A stretch of DNA of 41,651 nucleotides from Acidiferrobacteraceae bacterium (GTDB lineage Bacteria > Pseudomonadota > Gammaproteobacteria > Arenicellales > UBA868). Of this stretch, positions 1-7,782 are shown piece by piece. The notes under the pieces were generated by a model. That model made no database searches, was not told the origin of the DNA, and saw only the letters and a program-made list of their open reading frames with translations. Within the stretch, counting starts at the first letter, position 1, and the number at the start of each line of letters is the position of its first letter. A program made the position numbers and the translations under genes. The stretch spans positions 3,025 through 44,675 of the forward strand of contig PBSU01000038.1 in assembly GCA_002726415.1 (NCBI GenBank). Reading direction: 5' to 3'.

Positions 1-7
1 CAACCGT

Positions 8-1039
8 ATGACCGAACTCACCCTGCACACCATTGGGGCTGCAGGACGTCAGCGACTGCGTACAGCGTGGACCGTGATCGCGATCCTGCCACTACTGGTG
101 GCAGCAACTGATCCGGGGCGCTTCTGGCAAATCATAGCGTCTGCTGCGCAGGCGCTTTTAAGCACGGCCCCCATCATCGCTATCGCGGTCTTTCTGATCG
201 CGCTTCTGAAGGCTACCGGCGCCGAAAATCTGGTGGCGAAAGCTTTTGCCGGTCGTGAACTGCGTATGATTGTGCTTGCAGCACTGGTTGGAGGGCTGGC
301 CCCTTTTTGTTCGTGTGAAGTCATCCCCTTTATCGCCGGTCTGCTGGCTGTTGGGGTGCCGCTGGCCCCGGTCATGGCCTTCTGGCTGTCATCGCCGCTG
401 ATCGACCCTCCCGCATTGCTCATCACAGCAAATGCACTCGGTTGGGATTACGCACTGGGCAAGACTATCGCTGCTGTGGCTATAGGCTTAGCTGGCGGGG
501 GTGCAATCTGGCTATTGACTCACCAGGGGTTATTCGCCTCAGTACTGCGTAGCCGTAGTGGAGGTGGGTGCTCAAGTTGCGGCACTGCACCCTTTTCGAG
601 CGCCAGTCAATGGCGCTTCTGGACAGAGCCGGCACGGCGCGAAATCTTTCGTATTGAGGCCATTGCAAACAGTCTGTTCCTGTTAAAGTGGCTCACCCTC
701 GCCTACCTCCTTGAAGCACTGCTGATAACCTATATACCCGCTGAGACGATTGGAAAGGTTGTAGGTGGCGGCGGCTTTGGCGCCATAATCATGGGCGCGC
801 TGGTCGGGGCGCCCGCTTATCTCAACGGTTATGCGGCCCCGGCCCTCGTGGCTGGACTAATAGAACAAGGCATGAGCAGGGGCGCCGCAATGTCATTTCT
901 GGTTGCCGGCGCCATCAGTTGTATTCCGGCAATGGTTGCGGTGTGGTCACTGGTCCGCTGGCACGTCTTCGCTTCCTACGTGGCTTTGGGATTTGCTGGC
1001 GCAATTGCCGCGGGATCCCTATTTCAGTTTCTCATATAA
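8..1039 (+). CDS. ArsP/DUF318-family permease, possible metal or metalloid efflux
   Basis: A 343-residue polytopic inner-membrane protein of the ArsP/DUF318 permease family, related to transporters implicated in Cu/Zn or organoarsenical efflux. The family hallmark CSCEVIP lies in a hydrophobic segment near residue 100. It is followed by the conserved stretch around SSPLIDPPALL. Several hydrophobic helices occur on both sides of a central hydrophilic loop. That loop holds GGGCSSCG (about residues 185-192), a CxxC-type pair that could bind a soft metal. The ATG lies only 7 bases from the window edge, so a longer N-terminus cannot be excluded, but MTELTLHTIG reads as a natural start. It converges on the CBS-domain gene with about 20 bp between. 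Family assignment is firm; the substrate is unknown. Confidence 0.82.
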   Translation: MTELTLHTIGAAGRQRLRTAWTVIAILPLLVAATDPGRFWQIIASAAQALLSTAPIIAIAVFLIALLKATGAENLVAKAFAGRELRMIVLAALVGGLAPFCSCEVIPFIAGLLAVGVPLAPVMAFWLSSPLIDPPALLITANALGWDYALGKTIAAVAIGLAGGGAIWLLTHQGLFASVLRSRSGGGCSSCGTAPFSSASQWRFWTEPARREIFRIEAIANSLFLLKWLTLAYLLEALLITYIPAETIGKVVGGGGFGAIIMGALVGAPAYLNGYAAPALVAGLIEQGMSRGAAMSFLVAGAISCIPAMVAVWSLVRWHVFASYVALGFAGAIAAGSLFQFLI

Positions 1040-1055
1040 ATCCCAGATGAACCTG

Positions 1056-1081
1056 CAGCACTAACTATGGATGTAGTGCTG
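1056..1081. other. inverted repeat between convergent genes
   Basis: CAGCACTA and TAGTGCTG form a perfect 8-bp stem around a 10-nt loop in the short gap between the convergent permease and CBS genes, overlapping the CBS stop codon. It could act as a bidirectional transcription barrier or 3'-end stabiliser. There is no T-run on either side, so it is not a classical intrinsic terminator. Confidence 0.3.
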
Positions 1082-1492
1082 TAACTGATCTATGGTGTAC
1101 TGCTGCTCGGCAATAATGTCCTTGACCAGGTCGCCTATAGAGACAATGCCTGTCAACTGGCCGGCGTTATCCAGTACTGGCAGGTGACGAATCCTGCGCT
1201 CAGTCATAATACCCAAAGCTTTGTCGACCGTTAGCGTGGTATCAACGCACAAAACCGGACAAGCCATGATATCGCGTACCAGCGTATCACGCGAAGACAA
1301 ACCCTTGATAATCACTTTGCGCGCGTAGTCCCGCTCACTCAACAGGCCAACCGGACGGCCTTCATCCAGAACTACCAGGGCGCCCACTTCGTACTCTGCA
1401 AGCAGGGTCAGGCTTTCGTAAACGGTCACGTCAGGGCTGGCCGTCAGAACATCGTGGCCTTTCAACTGCAGAATCTGGTCTAGTGTTCTCAT
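1061..1492 (-). CDS. CBS-domain pair protein
   Basis: A 143-residue soluble protein made almost entirely of two CBS motifs (about residues 8-60 and 75-130). They are recognisable by the repeats VGALVVLDEGRPVGLLSERDY and IRHLPVLDNAGQLTGIVSIGDL, each ending in the usual [SG]-x-[RG]-D pattern. Paired CBS motifs form a Bateman module that binds adenine nucleotides or related ligands and usually regulates a partner. No partner domain is fused here. The protein is the usual length of stand-alone bacterial CBS-pair proteins. It is on the same strand as, and downstream of, the TauE/SafE gene. The family is certain, the regulated target unknown. Confidence 0.88.
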   Translation of the reverse strand: MRTLDQILQLKGHDVLTASPDVTVYESLTLLAEYEVGALVVLDEGRPVGLLSERDYARKVIIKGLSSRDTLVRDIMACPVLCVDTTLTVDKALGIMTERRIRHLPVLDNAGQLTGIVSIGDLVKDIIAEQQYTIDQLQHYIHS

Positions 1493-1578
1493 CCTAACTA
1501 CCTCAAAGTCAAACCCAGACTGGTGAAAGTATTACAAAGGCCTCGCACACACGCAAATAGGTCGTCTTTGCCGCACCT

Positions 1579-2325
1579 TTAGGCCGATAAAGCGCCGAGG
1601 AAAACGTATATCCCAAGGACACCCAGCGACAAAAAGAAAACGCGCTTGAACTGTCGTTCCGAAAGGCGCTTTTGGATCAATCGACCCAGCGCCATCCCCA
1701 CCAATCCGGCGGTTACTCCAGTCATTGCCAGGCTGACAATCCCCTGTGGGAAAAGACCCTGCCAACTGAAAACACTCGCGAGAACCAGATTTGCGAGAAG
1801 AAGGTAGATTCCCATGGCTTGAAGCAGTATCTGCCGATCCAGGCGCAATGCCTGCAGATACACCGCCAAGGGAAAAACGAGAACACCGGTCAAGCCTGAA
1901 AACACGCCGGTTAGCATCCCAGCCAGCGGAGACAACCACTTCTCGCGGTGACCTGGCTCAGGTGGCTGCCAGGACCAAAGTCCTGTACCGCTATAGGCTA
2001 GGATCACAAGCCCCAACAGTACCGTAGGCCAGTAAGCATCGACCTGTGCCAGGACGTTGGCTGTCAACCAGGTAAAAAGTGCGCCAGGGAGCAGGAGCCC
2101 CCACAACCGACGCCAGATTGTGATAAAACGCCCGCCGCTGATCGCCTGCCAGAAATTGGTAATGATCGCGGGCAGGAGCATCATTCCGATGGCATCGATC
2201 AGCCCATAAAGTGGCGTCAACAGCGTGATGGATACCAACGGGAGGCCAAATCCCACCACCCCCTTGACAGCGCCCCCCAGAAAAAAGACGGCGCCGACGG
2301 TCAGGTGAAGTTCGATTTGATTCAT
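1579..2325 (-). CDS. TauE/SafE-family sulfite/organo-anion exporter
   Basis: A 248-residue membrane protein with about seven to eight hydrophobic helices and the glycine-rich N-terminal stretch FFLGGAVKGVVGFGLPLVS, typical of the TauE/SafE (DUF81) family. A second repeat-like stretch is GVFSGLTGVLVFPLAVYLQAL. Known members export sulfite, sulfoacetate or related anions. I chose the ATG of MNQIELHL. The ORF-track start six codons earlier is a GTG that overlaps the only AAGGAG ribosome-binding site. That site is then rather far (about 17 nt) from the ATG, so the start is not certain. The gene is divergent from the AEC carrier across a control region with operator-like repeats. Confidence 0.85.
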   Translation of the reverse strand: MNQIELHLTVGAVFFLGGAVKGVVGFGLPLVSITLLTPLYGLIDAIGMMLLPAIITNFWQAISGGRFITIWRRLWGLLLPGALFTWLTANVLAQVDAYWPTVLLGLVILAYSGTGLWSWQPPEPGHREKWLSPLAGMLTGVFSGLTGVLVFPLAVYLQALRLDRQILLQAMGIYLLLANLVLASVFSWQGLFPQGIVSLAMTGVTAGLVGMALGRLIQKRLSERQFKRVFFLSLGVLGIYVFLGALSA

Positions 2326-2482
2326 GACAAAGTACGAGCCCACTCCTTATACGCGGTCAACAGTCCAGAGGCATTGTGGTCAGACTTGCCGCCTCGCATG
2401 GTCGGTTTGCACCGCCAGTGAAGATAAACTTCTGTTGATTCTAGCGTTCTGGCAAACTTGTGCACCTGCCTGAAGTTATCTT

Positions 2483-2507
2483 GGTATCGATGATACAGAA
2501 CGATACC
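2483..2507. promoter_or_regulatory. operator-like repeat, GTATC/GATAC half-sites
   Basis: GGTATCG-N11-CGATACC is a perfect 7-bp inverted repeat in the divergent region between the TauE/SafE and AEC genes. The first arm plus the adjacent bases also form GTATC-GAT-GATAC, so there are three half-sites in 25 bp. This resembles GntR- or LysR-type operators and lies about 36-60 bp before the AEC start. No regulator gene is in the window. Binding is inferred. Confidence 0.45.
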
Positions 2508-2543
2508 CGCGAGCGAAAAAAATAATAACGTAAATCTTTACCC

Positions 2544-3425
2544 ATGCTGATTCGTATTCTTGAAGTGATTATGCCGGTCATCGTGGTGGTCGGCCTGGGC
2601 TACCTCTACACCCTGCGTTACCGGGCAGATATCACGCCGATCAATACATTAAGCCTGAACGTCTTTCTTCCAGCACTGGTTTTTAGCGTGATGTCCAGTC
2701 AGGAGTTCGAGCTGGCTCGCTACCCTGGACTTGCTGTCGCAGCCGCGGCAGTATTTTTCGGCTCCGGCCTGCTTGCATGGCCGATAGCCAAAATATTCGG
2801 GTATGACACCAGAACTTTTCTGCCACCGATGATGTTCAACAACTGCGGCAACCTGGGGCTGCCATTGGCTGTGCTGGCTTTCGGTGATGCCGGTCTGGCA
2901 CCAGCAGTCATCCTGCTGGTCGTCACTAACCTGCTTTATTTTTCTTTTGGCATCTATCTGGTCGACCGCCAGGTACACTGGCGGGATATCCTGGTCTCGC
3001 CGCCTATTCTTGCCTCTGTTGCGGGCCTGGTTGTGAACCTTTTGGATATTCGGGTTCCGGTCATGATCTCAACACCGATCGCGATGCTGGGTGATGCGCT
3101 TATCCCGATGATGCTTTTTGCATTAGGGATCCGCTTGGTTGATGTGAAACTGACCGACTGGAAAATTGGGCTGGTCGGTGCCGTGGTGTGCCCGCTGACG
3201 GCCCTGATCGTAGTGCTGACCATACAGCCGCTACTAAAACTACCGGATGAGCAGTTTCGCCAACTACTGCTCTACTGCACCCTGCCCCCAGCCGTGCTGG
3301 TGTACCTTGTGGCCGAGCAGTATCAGCAAGAGCCTGAAAAGGTCGCAGCCCTGGTGGGTTTTGGTCACATCGCGACCATTGTTGTTGTCCCCGCAGTGCT
3401 GCTGTTTATTCTGCCAGCGATGTAG
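2544..3425 (+). CDS. AEC-family transporter (auxin efflux carrier type)
   Basis: A 293-residue membrane protein of the auxin efflux carrier family (Mem_trans). It has about ten hydrophobic segments in two halves, with the family features NVFLPALVFSVMSS near residue 40 and MMFNNCGNLGLPLA near residue 100. The latter carries the conserved asparagine/proline cross-over region. Bacterial members transport malonate, malate or other small carboxylates, usually by secondary transport. The gene is monocistronic as far as can be seen, with the operator-like repeat upstream at 2483-2507. Start codon ATG at 2544 directly precedes a good first helix. Substrate not assignable from sequence. Confidence 0.87.
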   Translation: MLIRILEVIMPVIVVVGLGYLYTLRYRADITPINTLSLNVFLPALVFSVMSSQEFELARYPGLAVAAAAVFFGSGLLAWPIAKIFGYDTRTFLPPMMFNNCGNLGLPLAVLAFGDAGLAPAVILLVVTNLLYFSFGIYLVDRQVHWRDILVSPPILASVAGLVVNLLDIRVPVMISTPIAMLGDALIPMMLFALGIRLVDVKLTDWKIGLVGAVVCPLTALIVVLTIQPLLKLPDEQFRQLLLYCTLPPAVLVYLVAEQYQQEPEKVAALVGFGHIATIVVVPAVLLFILPAM

Positions 3426-3607
3426 CCAGATTTAGCCTCTAACGAAAAAACTTTAACTGGACCACAAGCCTGAATGGTGGTCGCTTGAGGGATGGTACGA
3501 CCCTACAACTGTCGTTAGACTCGCGCGCTACTGTCATAGTTGTACAACACCCTTTTAGGGCGTACCGCACACAACCAACCACGCGGATGGGAGCGACTTA
3601 CCAGATC

Positions 3608-4546
3608 ATGAAAGATTCTCTTTTTCAATATCGAGAACGAGGTGCCCGCTTTCATGGGAACAAGTTGTGGAATCTCGCCGTACTGCTTCTGCTCGGAGTC
3701 CTCTGGGGCCTGGCATTCTCACTCGCCCGCATGTCTACCGAGACCGGCATCCATCCTATTGCGATCAACTACTGGACCTGTCTGATCGGTGCACTCCTGC
3801 TGGTACTGTATTGCGTTGTGACCCGCCAGCGTGTGCCATTGCAACGAAATTTTCTTTTCCTATATATCGTATGCGGTGTACTCGGCTCTGTTATTCCCGG
3901 CACCCTGTATTTTTATGCTGCATCTCATGTCAGCGCCGGGGTGTTGTCTATCACCGTTGCGACCGTACCGCTGGTGACATTTGTTGGGGCCGCGATGTTT
4001 GGCATCGAAACCCCTTCGCTTATTCGGGTGACGGGCGTCATCTTTGGCATTATCTCTATCGCTCTACTGGTGCTGCCCGGCACCAGCCTGCCAAACCCGT
4101 CAGCGGCCTTGTGGGTGCTGGTAATGGTGGTAGCAGCAAGTTGTTATGCGGCCGAAAATTTAATCATTGCTGCCCGCACACCTGCAGGAAGTAATGTCTT
4201 TGTTATTGTGACCGGAATGCTGGTCGCCGCGACGATTATGCTGACACCCGTCATCTGGCTTTCGGGAACATTCACCGTACTGCCGTGGCCCCTTGACCGC
4301 CCAGGCTGGGCCATAGTCAGCATGGCACTGATCACAGCAACCGCATACGGTGGCTTTTATTATCTGGTGATTCGTGCCGGGCCTGTGTTCGCCAGTCAGA
4401 CTGCGTATGTCGTCACGTTGGCAGGTGTACTCTGGGGAATGGTGATTTATGACGAAGCCCATTCCCTATGGATCTGGGCTTCGCTCGCGGTCATGATTAT
4501 CGCCCTGACGCTTGTCAAACCACGAGAAGCGCAAGGGAAGATCTAA
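3608..4546 (+). CDS. EamA/DMT-family transporter
   Basis: A 312-residue inner-membrane protein of the drug/metabolite transporter superfamily, with two EamA repeats and ten predicted helices. The first helix, LAVLLLLGVLWGLAFSLARM, carries the typical WG motif. The second repeat begins around ALWVLVMVVAASCYAAENL. The ORF track extends 41 residues upstream to a TTG, but that part is not DMT-like. MKDSLFQ fits the family, with MGATYQI seven codons earlier as an alternative. It overlaps the 3' end of the convergent gene by 4 bp. Members usually export amino acids or metabolites; the substrate is unknown. Confidence 0.85.
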   Translation: MKDSLFQYRERGARFHGNKLWNLAVLLLLGVLWGLAFSLARMSTETGIHPIAINYWTCLIGALLLVLYCVVTRQRVPLQRNFLFLYIVCGVLGSVIPGTLYFYAASHVSAGVLSITVATVPLVTFVGAAMFGIETPSLIRVTGVIFGIISIALLVLPGTSLPNPSAALWVLVMVVAASCYAAENLIIAARTPAGSNVFVIVTGMLVAATIMLTPVIWLSGTFTVLPWPLDRPGWAIVSMALITATAYGGFYYLVIRAGPVFASQTAYVVTLAGVLWGMVIYDEAHSLWIWASLAVMIIALTLVKPREAQGKI

Positions 4547-5079
4547 ACAAGGCCACTGCGCGCCAATACCAGACCCCATAGCGCGAGAAACACAATACCC
4601 AGGTATAACGCCAGCCCTACTGTCATTGCCCGAATACGCCGTCCACGGCGGCGTGCCTGGACCTTGCGCAACCGGAAGCCCTCGACTGGCGCCACCAGAG
4701 GCACAAACCCAACCTGGGCAGCCTGTGATTCATCAGCGAGTGATCCGATGCGGATATAAACCCCTTCAGATAACTGATAGCAAGCGTCGAACTCAGCCAG
4801 CACCAACTCGAACACGGCCTTGGGCAACTCAGGCATGGCGGCTTTCAGCCGATGCGCCACCTGCTTCCGGTAAACCGTCCAGTTCGGATGCACCCCATCG
4901 TAGAGGCGATCCGGCGCCGCTTCCAGCGCATTTTCCATCCAACCCACGGCGGCTTTCACCTGGACCTCGGTCTGATCGCTGCGCCGGTGCAGGAAAACTG
5001 CAACTGCGATCACCCCCAAGCCCACCCACAGCGCGTGCTCGATCAGCGCGACACTGATAGCCCTGATCGTTTCAGTCAT
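4543..5079 (-). CDS. unknown membrane protein with two terminal helices
   Basis: A 178-residue protein I do not recognise. It has a hydrophobic helix near each end (IEHALWVGLGVIAVAVFLH and LALYLGIVFLALWGLVLA) and about 110 soluble residues between them. The soluble part contains HPNWTVYRKQVAHRLKAAMP and an acidic, conserved-looking LAEFDACYQLSEGVYIRIGSL. A basic RRRGRR stretch precedes the last helix, so the loop could lie on either face of the membrane. I use the ATG of MTETIRAI rather than the TTG fourteen codons upstream. The stop overlaps the convergent EamA gene by 4 bp. Probably a real gene; no function proposed. Confidence 0.6.
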   Translation of the reverse strand: MTETIRAISVALIEHALWVGLGVIAVAVFLHRRSDQTEVQVKAAVGWMENALEAAPDRLYDGVHPNWTVYRKQVAHRLKAAMPELPKAVFELVLAEFDACYQLSEGVYIRIGSLADESQAAQVGFVPLVAPVEGFRLRKVQARRRGRRIRAMTVGLALYLGIVFLALWGLVLARSGLV

Positions 5080-5194
5080 TGTGGTTTCAGCCTGATCATG
5101 ATCCCTTCTAGGGGTGGTCAATCAAACCTGTCGCTCCCGGATACTGTTTAGACCGACAAAGCAGCGGGCAACAAAGCGATTACTGACATATGAT

Positions 5195-5208
5195 TTGATC
5201 TGAGTCAA
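5195..5208 (+). promoter_or_regulatory. FNR/Anr-like box
   Basis: TTGATCTGAGTCAA matches the FNR/Anr consensus TTGAT-N4-ATCAA with one change and fits the frequent TTGAT-N4-GTCAA form. A near -10 element TCTAAT follows at 5233-5238, placing the box about 42-44 bp before a start near 5244, the class II activation geometry. It is almost identical to the box at 19133. Regulation is inferred. Confidence 0.5.
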
Positions 5209-5311
5209 AACCACCTGCGCTTGTGTGGTTAGTCTAATCACCGGCAAGCACCAGTCTGGTCAACAAATCGCCCGGGAGACGCAACTGCCTGAAACCAGTT
5301 TACTCGACAGC

Positions 5312-5752
5312 ATGCTCTCGTGCTGGAAAAAGCGCTATCCAGGAGCACCAGGACCGGATCCGGGTCTTTGTGTTATTGCCTGTCACATTAGCCGCTCGGA
5401 GGATAGCAGTTTTCACCTGCAGGCAGAGTACATCTCGGCTGATCCAGACTACCCGGGTAACTATATCTTCTTTGAGTGCCCCACACCCACTATGGGTGCT
5501 ATTACTTTCAATTCGGTCGGTGACGCCACCTCGTTTCTAGATCAGGAAGTTGACAGCCTGGTAAACCGATACCCTCAAATGCAGATCATCCGGATGGTGC
5601 CAACCTCACCGGCTGAAGGATTTATCCGCTCGGAAGTTTTCAGCAATAACCTCTGGGTCACCCGGGAAGAGGGATTACGACACCGTTTCGCCTGCTCTCA
5701 ATGTGGCCAACCCCTTATCGACCAAGCATGTCCAACGTGTAGCAAAACATAG
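5312..5752 (+). CDS. unknown protein with C-terminal zinc ribbon
   Basis: I do not recognise the family. The C-terminus carries two knuckles, CSQCG and CPTC (about 15 residues apart), forming a treble-clef or zinc-ribbon motif. The rest is a compact soluble alpha/beta-looking region with GNYIFFECPTPTMGAITFNS and a long helix around FLDQEVDSLVNRY. The ORF remains open back to a GTG at 5225. That start has no ribosome-binding site and would place the predicted -10 (5233-5238) inside the coding region, so I prefer the ATG at 5312, giving 146 residues. Neither start has a convincing Shine-Dalgarno. The FNR/Anr-like box suggests expression when oxygen is low. Confidence 0.6.
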   Translation: MLSCWKKRYPGAPGPDPGLCVIACHISRSEDSSFHLQAEYISADPDYPGNYIFFECPTPTMGAITFNSVGDATSFLDQEVDSLVNRYPQMQIIRMVPTSPAEGFIRSEVFSNNLWVTREEGLRHRFACSQCGQPLIDQACPTCSKT

Positions 5753-5790
5753 CCGGGAATCTGACTCCACTCGACAGACCCTCTCTGGCG

Positions 5791-6552
5791 TTAATTTCTA
5801 AACTCAGGCTCTTCACAATCCAAGATCGACAGGATTTCGCTGAAATGCCGGGCCCCCTGTTCCGGGTAGGCATCCAACTGGCTGGCAGTTTTCTCTGCGA
5901 TCTCATCAGACAGAACACGCAAAGGCTGGCCGGTCTGTAGCGCCTGAATATAGTTGCGAGCAGCTCTTTCAAAATAGTAGAGACGATTAAAGGTATCCGC
6001 GACAGTGTCGCCGATAACCATCACACCATGGTTACCCATGATCATAGTTTTATGCGCCGGGTTCGATAACAGCTTCACGCAACGCTCGCCTTCGTTGGTA
6101 AACGCCAAACCCCCATAATCATTATCGATCACATAGCGGTTATAAAAGATAGCCGTATTCTGATCGATAGGCGGCAAACGACTGTCCGCCAGACTCGCCA
6201 AAACTGTCGCATACTCCGGATGCACATGCATGACACAGCGGGCGTGTCGACAGTGACGATGAATAGCGCCATGCAACCCCCATGCCGTCGGATCAGGCGC
6301 GTCTGCCTTCTCCATAGTGGCCATGTCATTAGCATCGAGCAAAAGCAGATCGCTGGCGCGAATCCGCGAAAAATGCATCTGGTTGGGATTCATCAGAAAC
6401 TGGGTGCCTTGATCATTCACGACCAATGAAAAATGGTTGGCCACCGCCTCATGCAGATCCAGCCGAGCGGTCCACCGGAATGCAGCTGCCAGCGCCACAC
6501 GCTCCTGCGTGAAAGGCTGTTCGGCTGTTATTGCTTGTGCATGGCTCGTCAT
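5791..6552 (-). CDS. class II aldolase/adducin-family protein
   Basis: A 253-residue cytoplasmic protein of the class II aldolase/adducin fold, which includes fuculose- and ribulose-phosphate aldolases and many decarboxylase-like relatives. Visible zinc-site histidines occur in CVMHVHPEYATVLASL (about residues 108-123), with a further NHGVMVIGDTV motif near residue 175 holding the third histidine. The length is slightly above simple sugar-phosphate aldolases and matches the subgroup annotated only as class II aldolase/adducin. GGGAGA precedes the ATG at good distance. It lies 45 bp downstream of the small ribbon-helix-helix gene on the same strand, so the two may be cotranscribed. Substrate unknown. 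Confidence 0.87.
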   Translation of the reverse strand: MTSHAQAITAEQPFTQERVALAAAFRWTARLDLHEAVANHFSLVVNDQGTQFLMNPNQMHFSRIRASDLLLLDANDMATMEKADAPDPTAWGLHGAIHRHCRHARCVMHVHPEYATVLASLADSRLPPIDQNTAIFYNRYVIDNDYGGLAFTNEGERCVKLLSNPAHKTMIMGNHGVMVIGDTVADTFNRLYYFERAARNYIQALQTGQPLRVLSDEIAEKTASQLDAYPEQGARHFSEILSILDCEEPEFRN

Positions 6553-6596
6553 TACGATTCTCCCGATATGCCCTGGTGTAGTTTTTGCTCGGCTTC

Positions 6597-6818
6597 TTAC
6601 GATTCCGGACGCTGCCAGCCCTCGCCGCTACCACATCGAAGACAGCGCTGGTTCATAAAGACCTCGTCCCAGTCCGCGTCAGTCACCATGTAGTCCAAAA
6701 TGACTCTTAGCGCTTTCGAGGTGCTGCGAAATCCATAGGTCTCCTTCGCATACTCCAGCATCGTTACCGTATCCTGATGCAACTCCACCTCCAGGGTGGT
6801 TTTCTTTCTCATTGCCAT
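6597..6818 (-). CDS. ribbon-helix-helix-like protein with CxxC tail
   Basis: A 73-residue protein. Residues 3-40 (RKKTTLEVELHQDTVTMLEYA, then GFRSTSKALRVILDYM) have the pattern of a ribbon-helix-helix DNA-binding domain: one alternating strand followed by two helices. The C-terminal tail contains CLRCGSGEGW, a single CxxC that could bind metal or be redox active. I start at the ATG 16 codons inside the tracked ORF because CAGGGA lies about 9 nt upstream and the earlier residues are not family-like. It sits directly before the class II aldolase gene and faces away from the crotonase gene, so it could regulate both. DNA binding is inferred. Confidence 0.6.
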   Translation of the reverse strand: MAMRKKTTLEVELHQDTVTMLEYAKETYGFRSTSKALRVILDYMVTDADWDEVFMNQRCLRCGSGEGWQRPES

Positions 6819-6881
6819 TTCACACGTCCCTGACGTTATTTTTCTGCGAGCGATGGTAGCATCCATACACCGGACGGGTAA

Positions 6882-6914
6882 TCCCCCAGGGACAATACCT
6901 GGCAGCCCGGGGGA
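6882..6914. promoter_or_regulatory. hairpin in a divergent promoter region
   Basis: TCCCCC-a-GGG pairs with CCC-GGGGGA around a 14-nt loop, a 9-bp stem with one bulged A. It lies between the divergent ribbon-helix-helix gene and the crotonase gene, where an operator or leader structure would be expected. Function unknown. Confidence 0.3.
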
Positions 6915-6968
6915 ATTGATCGCTGGCCCCGGTTACGCCATTATTCCGGACCCGCCAGACAACTAACC

Positions 6969-7769
6969 ATGGAGCACCACTTGGAACTCACACATATTGA
7001 TTACCAGCGAGATCAGGCTATTGCTGTGATTTGCCTGAATCAACCTGAGGGAGGCAATACCCTGTCGCGACAAATGGCATTGGACCTGCTGTCGGCTACT
7101 CAGGAGGCGCAAAACGACCAGAGCGTACGTGCGGTTGTGTTCAGCGCCCATGGGCCCATGTTCAGTTTTGGTGGCGATTTGAAGGAGTTTCAGCGCTTTG
7201 GCAAAAATGCAGAAGAACTGGTGACTGTCGCCGATCGATGGCACGAAGCGCAGCAGTCCTTTCTGACTATGCCCAAACCAGTCGTGGTAGGTGTTAACGG
7301 TATGGCAGCTGGCGGTGGTGTGCCTATGACCCTGGTCGGCGATATTGTCCTGGTGGATGAGACGGCACGTTACCGCCTTGCCTACACAGCAGCAGGACTC
7401 AGCCCTGACGGAGGCTCTACCTGGCTGCTGCCTCGGCTGATCGGACTTCGCCGAACCCAGGAACTTATTTTTGAGAACCGGGAGCTGTCGGCAGCAGAAG
7501 CGGTCGAGTGGGGACTGGCGACACGCACAGTCCCTCAGGGTAGTGCGCTCGACGCCGCCATCGCACTGGCGCATACCTTTTCAAAGGGGGCCACCCAGGC
7601 ATTCGCCTCCTCCCGACGAATGCTGCATGCCAGTTTCGATAATGACTTCATGACACAAACCGCAATGGAGACCCAGGAGATCGGCGCCAACATGACCGGC
7701 TCAGATGGCCAGGAAGGGCTCGATGCCTTTATCAACAAACGCTTGCCAGAGTTCACCGGCAAACAATAA
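6969..7769 (+). CDS. enoyl-CoA hydratase/isomerase (crotonase) family
   Basis: A 266-residue crotonase-fold enzyme, probably hydrating or isomerising unsaturated acyl-CoA in the cytoplasm. The first oxyanion-hole segment is FSFGGDLKEF (about residues 58-67). The second is GMAAGGGVPMTLVGDIVLV (about 113-131), followed by the active-site strand LAYTAAGLSPDGGSTWLLPR. The aspartate of SPDGG stands where isomerase-type members often carry their catalytic acid, but which reaction dominates is not certain. It is followed after 13 bp by an SDR gene that looks like a 2,4-dienoyl-CoA reductase. The two together suggest auxiliary beta-oxidation of unsaturated acyl chains. Confidence 0.87.
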   Translation: MEHHLELTHIDYQRDQAIAVICLNQPEGGNTLSRQMALDLLSATQEAQNDQSVRAVVFSAHGPMFSFGGDLKEFQRFGKNAEELVTVADRWHEAQQSFLTMPKPVVVGVNGMAAGGGVPMTLVGDIVLVDETARYRLAYTAAGLSPDGGSTWLLPRLIGLRRTQELIFENRELSAAEAVEWGLATRTVPQGSALDAAIALAHTFSKGATQAFASSRRMLHASFDNDFMTQTAMETQEIGANMTGSDGQEGLDAFINKRLPEFTGKQ

Positions 7770-7782
7770 GGAGTCTATCGTT

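Noticed and set aside
3460-3482. GACCAC-N11-GTGGTC inverted repeat after the AEC gene
   Set aside because: Only 6 bp, no T-run and no clear promoter relation. Chance is likely.
4512-5057. 181-codon plus-strand ORF, proline- and arginine-rich
   Set aside because: Antisense to the two-helix membrane protein, with shadow-like composition. The minus-strand reading has well-formed membrane helices.
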